Shown here piece by piece: positions 15,840 through 24,691 of a DNA stretch of 36,113 bases. The notes under the pieces are model-generated. The model had not been told where the DNA came from, searched no databases, and saw only the letters and a list, made by a program, of their open reading frames with translations. Location of the stretch: positions 1 through 36,113 of the forward strand of contig JANQLQ010000022.1 in the NCBI GenBank assembly GCA_028280565.1, in the 5' to 3' direction. Numbering within the stretch: position 1 is the first letter of the stretch; each line of letters starts with the position of its first letter. The position numbers and the translations under genes were made by a program. This stretch comes from Fulvivirga sp. Lineage in GTDB: Bacteria; Bacteroidota; Bacteroidia; Cytophagales; Cyclobacteriaceae.

Positions 15840-16724
15840 TCACTTAGAACGTATCACGAATGTGATCCTGCCGGTAGATATCGGCGCTACCAAGGCATTA
15901 TCTGATGTTTTACTGAAGGTAAGTTGTTCCACCTCTTGCCGGTAAATTTTCTCCACGGTAGGACTTACGGTGCTTTCTAATCGCCTTACGGATAAGATCT
16001 CACCTTGGTCATCGATTTTGATCTCGAATACTAATCGGCCTGTTTCACTGGACGTATCTTCCGGCTCTGGCTTAAAATCCCACATCCAGCCGGCCATATC
16101 TAGCGATGAACCTCCTCCGCCCCCGGGGTTTCCATAGAGCGCACGAGAATCCAACGAACCTTGTGGGTCTCCTTCGTCACCGGTCTCATCCATGTTATCC
16201 CCTTGATTAGCCGCCTCTGCTTCTTCGCTTTCCCCCTCATCTCCTTGGGCGCCATCTTCGGGTTTCACAGGTTCTTCATTTTCCGTAGGTGTGGTGACAG
16301 GCCTTTGTTCTTCTTCTTTTTGCTCTTCCTCTACTACCGGCCTAGGCTCCTCCTGTGGTGTATCGGGAACTACATCAGGGCTTTCTTGGACGTTGTCAAC
16401 CGTTTCAACCACCTCTTGGGGAGACTCTGTGACCTCTTCAGCAGTTTCTACAGGCTCTACTATTTCTTCTATCGTTTCTTGTGGCAATTCTTCGGGCGCC
16501 GCCTCTTCTTCACTTGTATTCTCGTTAGGAGGAGTTTGAGGTTGGATGTCCCCGGTGCCAGCGTCACTTATCCCAAAGTTTAATTCAATCCCGTATTCAG
16601 GCAAAGGCGGATCAGGAGCTTTCCAGGCTAGGATAAAAAGAAAAACGATCAAAATAAGCCCATGGATCCCCAGCGAGATCATCATACTTACTTTTTGATT
16701 TTTCTTTTCTTCCTCTGTTGTCAT
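15840..16724 (-). CDS. TonB-like energy transducer
   Basis: A 294-residue inner-membrane-anchored protein. One N-terminal helix (about residues 14-33, MMISLGIHGLILIVFLFILA) is followed by a long periplasmic linker that is rich in Glu and Pro and strongly acidic, rather than the Pro-Lys linker of classical TonB. A Gly-rich hinge (NPGGGGGS) leads to a C-terminal TonB_C-like part (GRLVFEIKIDDQGEILSVRR through GRITFVIRS). It takes proton-motive energy from ExbB/ExbD to an outer-membrane partner. It starts 12 nt after exbD and closes the operon. The partner may be the barrel protein encoded upstream, which is inference. A TolA-like role is possible. Confidence 0.85.
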   Translation of the reverse strand: MTTEEEKKNQKVSMMISLGIHGLILIVFLFILAWKAPDPPLPEYGIELNFGISDAGTGDIQPQTPPNENTSEEEAAPEELPQETIEEIVEPVETAEEVTESPQEVVETVDNVQESPDVVPDTPQEEPRPVVEEEQKEEEQRPVTTPTENEEPVKPEDGAQGDEGESEEAEAANQGDNMDETGDEGDPQGSLDSRALYGNPGGGGGSSLDMAGWMWDFKPEPEDTSSETGRLVFEIKIDDQGEILSVRRLESTVSPTVEKIYRQEVEQLTFSKTSDNALVAPISTGRITFVIRSK

Positions 16725-16736
16725 TTTAGTTTACTG

Positions 16737-17126
16737 TTATTTACTCTTCACCGCTACGGACACTTTCGCTTCCAGCGATGTAGCTATTCCCGCCACATAG
16801 ACGAGGTGTTCAGAAGGCACCGACTTATCGATATGCAAAGCTACTACACCTTCATTACCAATAAGCTTGCGTTTTAGTTCACCTTCTAGCATCGCACGGC
16901 TTACTTGTTTGTCGTTCACATAATAATCCAGCTCTTCCGTAATGGTCACAGAAACTTTCTGCATTTCCACTGTACTCGCTTTACTGGTAGGCAAGTTTAC
17001 CGGCAATCCCGACGGGGTGATAAAGGAAGAAGTAAGCATGAAAAAGATCAGTAGCAGGAAAACGATGTCGGTCATGGACGACATACTGAACATCGGCTCA
17101 ATTTTATGTTTACTTTGTAGTCCCAT
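16737..17126 (-). CDS. exbD: ExbD/TolR-family biopolymer transport protein
   Basis: A 129-residue inner-membrane protein with one helix (about residues 18-38) carrying Asp20 in SSMTDIVFLLLIFFML, the conserved proton-path aspartate (Asp25 of E. coli ExbD). The periplasmic part (VNLPTSKAS to the C-terminus) has the ExbD/TolR fold pattern ending in ATSLEAKVSVAVKS. Its ATG overlaps the exbB stop by one base (TAATG), so translation is coupled. It forms the rotor-like dimer inside an ExbB pentamer. Sequence alone cannot separate ExbD from TolR; the downstream TonB-like gene favours ExbD. Confidence 0.93.
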   Translation of the reverse strand: MGLQSKHKIEPMFSMSSMTDIVFLLLIFFMLTSSFITPSGLPVNLPTSKASTVEMQKVSVTITEELDYYVNDKQVSRAMLEGELKRKLIGNEGVVALHIDKSVPSEHLVYVAGIATSLEAKVSVAVKSK

Positions 17127-17803
17127 TATCTTGGCTCTTGAAGTAGATCTATGAAATCGATAGAATTGTATTCCATCTTATGAATAACTTTCTGCACTCT
17201 TGTGACCAGATAGTTATATCCTAAATAGGCCAGGATACCCACAAACAGCCCTGCCGCTGTAGTGACCATGGCCGTATAGATACCCTCTGAAAGTAATTTA
17301 GGGCTTACGGACCCTTCTTCCTGGGCGATTGAAATAAACGCCTGGATCATACCGATCACCGTACCCAGGAACCCGAGCATAGGTGCAGCACCCGAGATGG
17401 TAGCTAGCAGTGAAAGGTTCTTTTCCAGCTTGAAGATCTCGATCTTTCCCACATTTTCGATAGAAACCTCTATGTTTTTCAATGGGCTTCCAATCCGCGA
17501 CACGCCTTTTTCGATCATCCTGGCCACTGGCGAGTCGTGATGTTGGCACGTAAGCCTCGCGCCATCCACATCGCCACGTTCCACCTGCTGGCGTATCTGG
17601 CCCATAAATTGGTCCGGGGTTTTCGATGCGGCATTGATCGTTCTCACTCTTTCAACAAAAATATAAATGGCCACAATAGATAGTACCAAGATGGGGATCA
17701 TCATAAAGCCTCCTTGCAGAAGGAGATCAATGATCCTTACGGAATTAGTAGTGGATAGTACGTCGGTAGTATCTTGTGCAGTGGTAATTTGTGTTAATAT
17801 CAT
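17126..17803 (-). CDS. exbB: ExbB/TolQ/MotA-family proton channel protein
   Basis: A 225-residue inner-membrane protein with three helices at about residues 27-50, 126-150 and 168-192. The family signature is present as ISGAAPMLGFLGTVIGMIQAF and AMVTTAAGLFVGILAYLGYNY. The cytoplasmic loop includes VERGDVDGARLTC and SIENVGKIEIFKLEKNL. I chose the ATG at 17801-17803; a TTG four codons upstream overlaps the SPOR gene stop by two bases and is an alternative. It assembles with ExbD and uses the proton gradient to drive the TonB-like protein. It sits in an SPOR-ExbB-ExbD-TonB operon. Confidence 0.93.
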   Translation of the reverse strand: MILTQITTAQDTTDVLSTTNSVRIIDLLLQGGFMMIPILVLSIVAIYIFVERVRTINAASKTPDQFMGQIRQQVERGDVDGARLTCQHHDSPVARMIEKGVSRIGSPLKNIEVSIENVGKIEIFKLEKNLSLLATISGAAPMLGFLGTVIGMIQAFISIAQEEGSVSPKLLSEGIYTAMVTTAAGLFVGILAYLGYNYLVTRVQKVIHKMEYNSIDFIDLLQEPR

Positions 17804-17811
17804 TGAAGTGG

Positions 17812-18600
17812 TCAATATTTTATTACCCAGACCCCGTCACCGTATTGGGCTTTAAATTCGTTGGCCGTATTTTGTGCGTCATTCCAGTTCTCCAGGTCTT
17901 GCACGGCAACCCGGTAAAACTTCACCCTGCCATAGGGCTGGATAATCTTCACACTTTGCCCCCCAGCACTCAATTCCTGGGCATAATCCATGGCCAGGTC
18001 TCCATCAATAGCACTGGCAACGACCACATAATAACGACCTGTACGAGCGGAAATTGCCTCGATAGTTCCCGTACCCGTTTCTGTCACCTCCTCGGCTTCA
18101 CGTTCTGCGGCCTCCAACTCGGCTTGCTCACGGGCAATGCGCTCTCTTTCGGCTTGGAGCTCTGCTTCACGTTTGCGCTTTTCAGCCGCAGCCTTCCGCT
18201 GTTTTTCAATACGCTGCTCTTCAGCAATTTGCGCTGGCCGGTGAAATCCAAAGAACCAAATAGCGCCAGCCGCTACCAGCAGCATGATAATGACACCTAT
18301 GATAATCCCTGTTTTGTTGCTATCATCCTTTGGCGGGCTATAGCTTCCCGGTATATACCCTGTTTCTTGACTTGTTTCCGTATCTTGTGTTTGGCCAAAG
18401 GTATCACCAGAGCTAGCGCTATACTCATAGGGATCATCGGCTTCACTTGTTTCTCCACTCTCCTCCTGTGATTCTTCCGACGCTAAGGGTTGGTAATCTA
18501 CCTCAGGCAAGCCAAAACTATCATCCACCTCGTTAATATCGTCCAGGTTATCTTCATTGAGGTTATCGTTGTCTTCTTGGTCTTTTTTTTGTTTTGCCAT
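17812..18600 (-). CDS. SPOR-domain membrane protein of the ExbB-ExbD-TonB operon
   Basis: A 262-residue protein in four parts. First comes an acidic Asp/Glu/Asn-rich cytoplasmic tail (residues 1-97). One membrane helix follows (about 99-120, GIIIGVIIMLLVAAGAIWFF). A highly charged predicted coiled coil (about 127-172, Glu/Arg/Ala-rich) comes next, and a C-terminal SPOR domain (about 185-262, YYVVVASAIDGDLAMDYA through VAVQDLENWNDA) closes the protein. SPOR domains bind peptidoglycan lacking stem peptides, so the protein probably ties the transducer complex to the cell wall, especially at division sites. It is the first gene of the operon with its own strong promoter; exbB begins 8 nt after its stop. 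Its link to ExbB/ExbD is inferred from the operon only. Confidence 0.88.
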   Translation of the reverse strand: MAKQKKDQEDNDNLNEDNLDDINEVDDSFGLPEVDYQPLASEESQEESGETSEADDPYEYSASSGDTFGQTQDTETSQETGYIPGSYSPPKDDSNKTGIIIGVIIMLLVAAGAIWFFGFHRPAQIAEEQRIEKQRKAAAEKRKREAELQAERERIAREQAELEAAEREAEEVTETGTGTIEAISARTGRYYVVVASAIDGDLAMDYAQELSAGGQSVKIIQPYGRVKFYRVAVQDLENWNDAQNTANEFKAQYGDGVWVIKY

Positions 18601-18639
18601 TATAATACAGTTATGGTTGAATGCTTAAGGTCAATTTTA

Positions 18640-18669
18640 CAAAAATAACTTAATTTTTCACTGCTACAA
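18640..18669 (-). promoter_or_regulatory. Strong promoter of the SPOR-exbB-exbD-tonB operon
   Basis: On the minus strand TTG (complement of 18667-18669) is followed after exactly 19 nt by TATTTTTG (complement of 18640-18647), a full match to the Bacteroidota consensus. The ATG of the SPOR gene is 39 nt further on. This means the four-gene operon can be transcribed independently of the TPR and barrel genes upstream. Confidence 0.6.
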
Positions 18670-18733
18670 GCGCATACTTAACTGGCATATATACAGCAAT
18701 ATATAAATTTATGCCCATTTTCATATTCCACCG

Positions 18734-20398
18734 CTAGAAGCTGTATGAGGCTCCGATCATAAATTGAAGTCCACGGGACGGGTAGTTATAAAGTAGTTCA
18801 TATTCATTGGCCAGCAGGTTATTAAACCTTAAGAAGCCCGAGATCTGGTCGGATACCAGGTACTCCGCTTTGAGGTTCAGGTCTAAAGAGGCATCGAGGT
18901 CCACTGTTTCAGATGTTTCACTTTCCAACGCTTGGATCCCTCCAATGGCATAGATCTCACCCCCTAGTATCAGCTTATCGTACAGGTTATACGTGGAAAG
19001 AAAGGTAAGCTTATAATTAGGACGATGCCAAGCATTTTCTATGGCATCCGGGGTGTCATAAGCAAAGACATCTCCCCTCAATCCCAACCGTAACTTTTCC
19101 TCGTTATTGTAGCCCAGCTCCCCAAAGACATTAAAAACACCGGTATTGTCATCGTCATAAAGCGCGAGGAAGCGGGTTTGGTCGTTGGGATCATTAATAA
19201 AGAAATACATGTTTTTATAATTCGCTGCACTTAACCCGGCACCAAAGCTGAGTTTACTGCTAAGCTTTCCTTCTATGCCACCATAGAACTCGAACGTTTT
19301 ATCTTGGTTGTATGCCGGTGTATTGGGTCCCAAAAATGGATTTTCTCTTGTCATCTGTCGCAGGGTATTTTTTACAATATCCCCTCGTATCCCGGCATAT
19401 ACCTGGAAGCTTTCCGTTAAATCATAGGAAGCACGAACCAAGGGGTAAAAATGTAACTCCTCCGAATCCCCCAGGGTATCGTTTTCATAAACCGCATTAA
19501 ACCCGGCCTTGATCCTGAAGCCCTCATATTGAAAACTTACCGTGGGAGTCACACGGAAAATGGTCCGGGTCTCTGCTTCTATTTGTGTATCTTCCTGGGT
19601 GATCAGGTCAATATCACTGATCACCTCGGCAGAGGTAAGTTCTCCTAAGGCATAACTGCCACGAAAATCAAATTGCACTTCGCTTTCAGTGGCATCGAAA
19701 TCATCACTGAGATAATCAAACTGCATCCCTACGAGATATTGAAGTTTAGCTTGCTTATCCGTGTTTTCTATCGCTGCCTTGAGATAGAAGTTACTGAACC
19801 TTTGTTCTTCTACATTCTCGCGGGCTTCTACATCTGTTTCGTCATAACCAAAGAAATGATAATTCCTATTCCTCAATCCAATGTCTCCACTTACCGTAAA
19901 GTTTTCGTTAAAAAGCTTCCCAAACAGGTCAAGGTCTAACATGCCTGAACCTGAATTGGAATCATCCACGGGTCCGTTTTGCGAGTTCAAAAAATTGAGG
20001 TGCCCACCATACATATGGTCCTTGCTGCGCTTGCTGGTCACATAGGCTTCGAAGTACGGGGTAACAAAATTTCCAAAGCCGGCCCGGGCATAATTTCCAT
20101 ACGTTTTAGGAAGCCGTTCACTTTTCATACGCAAAGGCCGGGCCCTTATTTGCAGGGTTGGAAGATCAAAGTTGATCGATTGAAAAAAGTATTCTAACTC
20201 CTCCTCTTCCGATGTCACATTCATAGGAGGGATCTTGTCAAAATTCCGGTTGGCTCGCGGTAGATTGATCTCGCGGTCTTTGACAATTTCAATTTCGACA
20301 TCCTCAATTTCTCCATCATTTTCCCAATCTTCCTGCGCCAATGCTGGTGTGGAATGAAGCAATGAAAAAAGAATAGCAATCGATAAGAAAAACTTCAT
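18734..20398 (-). CDS. Outer-membrane beta-barrel protein (TonB-dependent-receptor-like)
   Basis: A 554-residue protein with a signal peptide (MKFFLSIAILFSLLHSTPALAQ) when started at the ATG 20396-20398; an upstream ATG would add 14 residues ahead of it. An acidic N-terminal stretch (to about residue 65) is followed by alternating amphipathic strands rich in aromatic residues and periodic YGNYARAGFGNF-type patterns. It ends in FMIGASYSF, a terminal aromatic typical of barrels inserted by BamA. The strands resemble the barrel part of TonB-dependent receptors, but at about 490 residues it is short and no plug domain is visible. It follows the TPR gene by 56 nt and precedes the SPOR-ExbB-ExbD-TonB operon, suggesting it is the outer-membrane partner of that transducer. 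Confidence 0.8.
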   Translation of the reverse strand: MKFFLSIAILFSLLHSTPALAQEDWENDGEIEDVEIEIVKDREINLPRANRNFDKIPPMNVTSEEEELEYFFQSINFDLPTLQIRARPLRMKSERLPKTYGNYARAGFGNFVTPYFEAYVTSKRSKDHMYGGHLNFLNSQNGPVDDSNSGSGMLDLDLFGKLFNENFTVSGDIGLRNRNYHFFGYDETDVEARENVEEQRFSNFYLKAAIENTDKQAKLQYLVGMQFDYLSDDFDATESEVQFDFRGSYALGELTSAEVISDIDLITQEDTQIEAETRTIFRVTPTVSFQYEGFRIKAGFNAVYENDTLGDSEELHFYPLVRASYDLTESFQVYAGIRGDIVKNTLRQMTRENPFLGPNTPAYNQDKTFEFYGGIEGKLSSKLSFGAGLSAANYKNMYFFINDPNDQTRFLALYDDDNTGVFNVFGELGYNNEEKLRLGLRGDVFAYDTPDAIENAWHRPNYKLTFLSTYNLYDKLILGGEIYAIGGIQALESETSETVDLDASLDLNLKAEYLVSDQISGFLRFNNLLANEYELLYNYPSRGLQFMIGASYSF

Positions 20399-20454
20399 AG
20401 CGTATCGATAGATTTTATCTATGTTGAATTTATAATTCATTAATTTTCAGGATA

Positions 20455-23400
20455 TTAATTATCTATACTTAAAGTATCAAGCTCATCTACTTCCGGTACA
20501 ACCGTGTTGGATTCCATTTGTTGTACCTCGACCAGTTTATCGCTGGCTTGTTCACGGATATATTCTAAAGGGAAGTTCTCAACCACCGATTCCAGCGTAC
20601 CTTTGGCTTGGAAGAAGTCTTCCAAAGCCACGTAATTGTCTGCGAGCAAGAGGTAAGATTTACCTACCCAATCTTCATAAACATTGAAGTTATTATTGAG
20701 CTCTATCAGGGTCTCTATGGATTGCTGGTGGTCTTTTTGCTGGTAGAAAATGTATCCAAGCAAGTATTGAGCTTCGGCGCCATGCGCATCCCGGGCGGTA
20801 TTCAATGTATTTAAAAATTCGTCTTTAGCAGTATCGTAGTCCCCTTTACCAAAAGCAGACTTGCCCAGGTAAAGTGACGCTTTGTTCTGGGAGCTTATGT
20901 TCACATTGCCACGCTCTAGGATGATCTTAGCATACTGATCTACGGAATCAAACTTATTGAGTAAGTAGTAAGACTCCATAAGTCCTGCCCACGCATTGTA
21001 CTGCTCTTTTTTAGTAGAGGCTATGTCGGCCAGCTGGTAGTAAAAGTACAGTGCATTTTCATACCTCCCGCTTCTAAATTCAATCTCTCCTACCCGGGCC
21101 ACTACCCGGTTCATTTGCGCGAAAGTACCGCCGGACATGAGTTCGTTGTAATAGTCGAGCGCCTGGTCAAACTCTCGCAGGCGATAATAGCTTTCTGCAA
21201 TGTAATACTGGGCTTCCTCTACTTTAGCATTACCGGGGTACTGCCGGGTATATTGCTTAAAGCTGGCGATCGCCTTTTGATAGTCTAAGTTGAAATATTG
21301 ATTTTTAGCCGTCTCAAATTCCACATTTTCTAACCCTTCCTTATCCGGGTTTGCTTCTCGATAACGCGCGAGGTAAGCGTCAAACTCAGAGGACCTGTTT
21401 TGTAAGGCAAGCACTTCCTGCAGGGGTAACAAAACTTCACCTGCTGCTGAATGAGTAATGTATTTAGTAAGTACAGTTTCGTAGTCTTGTATGGACTTAT
21501 CGTATTCTTGAAGGTTGTAGTAACTAGAAGCCCTGCGCGTGTACCCATAGGGTACAAATCGGCTATTAGGTTTGCTAGAGATCAATTGCGAAAAGCCGTT
21601 AATGGCCTGCTGGTAGTCCCCTTGCTCCAAGTATAACTGCCCCTTTTGAAACAAAGCATCATCCAAATACCGCGACTTTGGATAGTTCTTGACCAGGAAG
21701 TTATATTCGCTTACTGCGCCGGTTACATTACCCTGTATTCCCATGACGGTTCCCGCTTGCAAATGGGCATAGTCATTATCCGCCTTATTCGAACGAATCG
21801 CCTGGTTATAGTAAAGCAGGGCGTTATCGTATGATTTAGTCACGTAGTAGCAATCTGCTAGCCTCAGCAGGGCATCGTCATAATATTGTTGATCCGGGGC
21901 ATTTTCCAAGGTGTTTACATACTCCTTAAAGTGCACCAGCGCTTTACTATACTGCTTGGTATTGTAGTAAGCATAGCCTATCCCATACCGGGCCTGTGTG
22001 TAATGCGGTGTGTTGGCAGCCAAGGTATTTCCGAGTACCGCTTGGTAATTCGCTATGGCCTGTTCATAACGTTTCCCTACCGAATAGGCTTCCCCTGCCC
22101 ACAGGTTGGTCATGGCTTTGTACTGGTAGTTAACCGGGTATTTTAGTGATTTGCGGAACATCTCTATAGCCCTGGAATACTCACCTTTGTTAAAAAGCTC
22201 GGCTCCCTTGAGGTAGGTAGCTTCTTGGTACACCTTCTGCATGCTATTGTTGACTACCGGCAGGCTTTCGATGTGTTCTATGGCCAGGTTATAATTGTTG
22301 GAGTTTAAATAAGCTTGCGACAAGAGGTCGTTCACTTCATCGGCATGGCTACTCCCGGGATACGTCTCTGAAAACGATCGTAAGGCCTCAATGGCTTGCC
22401 CGGACCGGCCTAGCGCATAACTCACCTTGGCATATTGGTAATAAGCCTCCTCGGTCAAGTCCTTGTTAATGGTAGACTTACGTGCCTGGTCAAAAGCAGT
22501 GAGCGCGTACAGCTCGTTCCCTTTTTTAAGATAAAGTATACCCAAATAATAGGAGGCGTAGACCCCTACGCTATCACGTCCTGATGCCGCCTTTTTCAGA
22601 TCATTGATCGCTTTGTCAAAGTTACCAAGCCGGTAATTGACATATCCCATGCGGTAATGGATAGCCGGGCTTGTTTTTTTGATTTGGGAGGCATAGAGAT
22701 CATAATATTCAGACGCCTTTTTATAGTCCCCTTTGCCCATATGAGCATCTGCCGTGAGGAGGTAGAAATCTTTTTCGTTTACACGTTGGCTTCCTCCTAA
22801 AACCTTTTTGCTATACGCGATCAGGTCATCGTAGCGCTTCTGTTTATAGTACAGGTTAGCCAATAGCCCAGGCACCACGGAAGCATAAGCCTCATCTTTT
22901 TGAGCGCGTTCCAGGTCGGCAATGGCTTTATCATACTCTCCTCTTTCATATTCAATGTACCCTGCATAATAGGAGGATGCCGAAGAATAAGGACTCGACT
23001 GCCTCTTCAGCACGTTAAACCGCTCAAGCGCTTCGTCAAACTTTCGTTGACTGAAATAAGCATAGCCCAGCTTATACCTCGTTTCCTGTCGTTCTTCTGC
23101 CGGGATCAATGATAAGTCTACTTTGGAGAAATAACGAACTGCCTTTGTGTAGTTCTTTTGCTTAAAGTAATGATCACCTAGCTCAAAATAGGCCATGACA
23201 GCCTTAGGATGGGTTTCGTTGCCGGAGATGAACTCTTCGATGAGTTTTTCACCATCTTCATGGTAAAGGTTTAGCGCGCAAAAAGCACGGTAGTATTCAG
23301 CATCAAGTTGGTTTACTTTCTCCCCGGGAGCGGAAAGGTATCGCTCAAACTCTTGCCGGGAGGCGGTGTAATTGGAGCGGTCCATCATCCGGAGTGCCCT

Positions 23401-23499
23401 GCGGTAATGAGCCTCACTTCCAGTAAAATACGCCGTGTTTTGAGCCTCGGCCGAAAATAGGCCTGCAAAAATGAAGACTAAGGATAGTCTAAACTTCAT
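20455..23499 (-). CDS. Large exported tetratricopeptide-repeat protein
   Basis: A 1014-residue protein with a signal peptide (MKFRLSLVFIFAGLFSAEAQ) followed by TPR-type helical hairpins along almost the whole length, about 25 or more by eye, with typical motifs such as AVMAYFELGDHYFKQKNYTK, YKLGYAYFSQRKFDEALERF and YYIAESYYRLREFDQALDYY. The last 30 residues (VEVQQMESNTVVPEVDELDT) are acidic and not TPR. It should be periplasmic or outer-membrane associated and act as a protein-binding scaffold. In E. coli the Tol-Pal cluster also carries a periplasmic TPR protein (CpoB), though much smaller. Here the gene leads the barrel gene and lies upstream of the SPOR-ExbB-ExbD-TonB operon, so a role with that complex is likely but unproven. 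Confidence 0.9.
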   Translation of the reverse strand: MKFRLSLVFIFAGLFSAEAQNTAYFTGSEAHYRRALRMMDRSNYTASRQEFERYLSAPGEKVNQLDAEYYRAFCALNLYHEDGEKLIEEFISGNETHPKAVMAYFELGDHYFKQKNYTKAVRYFSKVDLSLIPAEERQETRYKLGYAYFSQRKFDEALERFNVLKRQSSPYSSASSYYAGYIEYERGEYDKAIADLERAQKDEAYASVVPGLLANLYYKQKRYDDLIAYSKKVLGGSQRVNEKDFYLLTADAHMGKGDYKKASEYYDLYASQIKKTSPAIHYRMGYVNYRLGNFDKAINDLKKAASGRDSVGVYASYYLGILYLKKGNELYALTAFDQARKSTINKDLTEEAYYQYAKVSYALGRSGQAIEALRSFSETYPGSSHADEVNDLLSQAYLNSNNYNLAIEHIESLPVVNNSMQKVYQEATYLKGAELFNKGEYSRAIEMFRKSLKYPVNYQYKAMTNLWAGEAYSVGKRYEQAIANYQAVLGNTLAANTPHYTQARYGIGYAYYNTKQYSKALVHFKEYVNTLENAPDQQYYDDALLRLADCYYVTKSYDNALLYYNQAIRSNKADNDYAHLQAGTVMGIQGNVTGAVSEYNFLVKNYPKSRYLDDALFQKGQLYLEQGDYQQAINGFSQLISSKPNSRFVPYGYTRRASSYYNLQEYDKSIQDYETVLTKYITHSAAGEVLLPLQEVLALQNRSSEFDAYLARYREANPDKEGLENVEFETAKNQYFNLDYQKAIASFKQYTRQYPGNAKVEEAQYYIAESYYRLREFDQALDYYNELMSGGTFAQMNRVVARVGEIEFRSGRYENALYFYYQLADIASTKKEQYNAWAGLMESYYLLNKFDSVDQYAKIILERGNVNISSQNKASLYLGKSAFGKGDYDTAKDEFLNTLNTARDAHGAEAQYLLGYIFYQQKDHQQSIETLIELNNNFNVYEDWVGKSYLLLADNYVALEDFFQAKGTLESVVENFPLEYIREQASDKLVEVQQMESNTVVPEVDELDTLSIDN

Positions 23500-23592
23500 G
23501 GATAGTAGGGTTTAATAATGGTCAGTTAACTATCTATTAACGAAAGATCTAACAAAAGGTATCTGTCATTCATCAAATACTTTATGTTATAC

Positions 23593-23600
23593 CAAAGCTA
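23593..23600 (-). promoter_or_regulatory. Candidate -7 element for the TPR-barrel transcript
   Basis: On the minus strand this reads TAGCTTTG, a full TAnnTTTG match, about 93 nt before the TPR gene start. No TTTG is visible at the expected -33 distance, and one near-match lies closer to the gene (TACCTTTT), so confidence is low. Nothing else is recognisable in 23500-23668. Confidence 0.28.
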
Positions 23601-23668
23601 AGAAATTTAAAGGTGCTGGTATGGGTTTCCTCCTATATCCAGGATGGGAACAAGGATTTGCTCCCGTT

Positions 23669-24691
23669 TTAATGAAGCAATCGAAAGACAAGTTCTTTCA
23701 ATATCTGTCCATCAGCCATTGAAGCGTTATCTACTCCCTTCGACCGTAAATCTGCCTGCCTGATATAATGAATGTTATTGATCACGTTCGGTAAGGGATA
23801 ATGTCGCAAGGCCACTAAGTAGTCTTTAACGAAATAAGGGCTCACCCTAAGAGCAGAGGCCAAATTACGCTCGGATTTATCTTTCGTATGGTGCGCCACA
23901 AGCAGCTTGCTGAAAAAAGAGAACAAAATGGCAATTACTGGCAAAATAGGATTCTTCTTCGCGTTAGCTTCAAAGTAATTGACGATTTTATTAGCCTTTA
24001 CTACATCCTTGACGATCAGTGCCTTTTGAAGTTCAAACACATTATAATCTTTGCTGATCCCCACGTATTTATGAACGGTCTGCTCATCAATCTGCACGGG
24101 CTCCTTAAAATTGATCAAGATCTTATCAATTTCGTTAGAAAGTCGTTCCAAATCGACCCCGATAGAATCTGCAAGCATTTGGACGGCCTTTGTCGTGGCA
24201 CTGAAGCCTTTGGAGGCCATGTAATTTTCGATCCAGGCAGGCACTTGGTTATCGTACAGCTTTTTGGTGGTCAGCGCTACCGCATATTTTTCCACTGCTT
24301 TCCCCAGCGCTTTGCGCTTATCTAACGTCTTATTTTTGTGACAAAAGACCAATACTGTAGACGGCACAGGGTTCTCCAAATAGCCTGACAAAAGCTTCTG
24401 TCCCTTTTCACGGTTAACATCGGGGATATTCTGGGCCTCTTTTACAATCACCACTTGTCGCTCCGACATCATAGGAAAACGTTTCGCATGCGTGAGCACA
24501 TCGTTCATAGCCGCATCTCTCCCGTAGACAATGGTTTGGTTAAAACCTTTCTCTGCATCAGTCAAAACATGCTTCTCGATGTAATTGGATATTTCATCGA
24601 TATAATACGTCTCCTCTCCCTGTAGGAAATAGACTGGGGCATACTTTTTATTTTTAAGATCCGCTAAGATGGATGCCGGTGTTACAGCCAT
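23669..24691 (-). CDS. holA: DNA polymerase III subunit delta
   Basis: The delta subunit of the clamp loader opens the beta sliding clamp at replication starts. The 340-residue protein matches HolA along its length: MAVTPASILADLKNKKYAPVYFLQGEETYYIDE at the start (split here only for the motif YFLQGEETYYID), ERQVVIVKEAQNI, VLVFCHKNKTLDKRKALGK, SKGFSATTKAVQMLADSIG, DLERLSNEIDKI, YNVFELQKALI, and the C-terminal collar with LVALRHYP and ADLRSKGV. Length is typical. It is transcribed alone or with the TPR gene 169 nt downstream. The 248-nt gap upstream (24692-24939) holds only small palindromes such as aagctgcagctt and no gene. Confidence 0.95.
   Translation of the reverse strand: MAVTPASILADLKNKKYAPVYFLQGEETYYIDEISNYIEKHVLTDAEKGFNQTIVYGRDAAMNDVLTHAKRFPMMSERQVVIVKEAQNIPDVNREKGQKLLSGYLENPVPSTVLVFCHKNKTLDKRKALGKAVEKYAVALTTKKLYDNQVPAWIENYMASKGFSATTKAVQMLADSIGVDLERLSNEIDKILINFKEPVQIDEQTVHKYVGISKDYNVFELQKALIVKDVVKANKIVNYFEANAKKNPILPVIAILFSFFSKLLVAHHTKDKSERNLASALRVSPYFVKDYLVALRHYPLPNVINNIHYIRQADLRSKGVDNASMADGQILKELVFRLLH

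Noticed and set aside
16161-16583. Long plus-strand frames opposite the TonB-like gene
   Set aside because: They are antisense to the Glu/Pro-rich linker, whose codons lack stops on the complementary strand; composition is unlike a protein.
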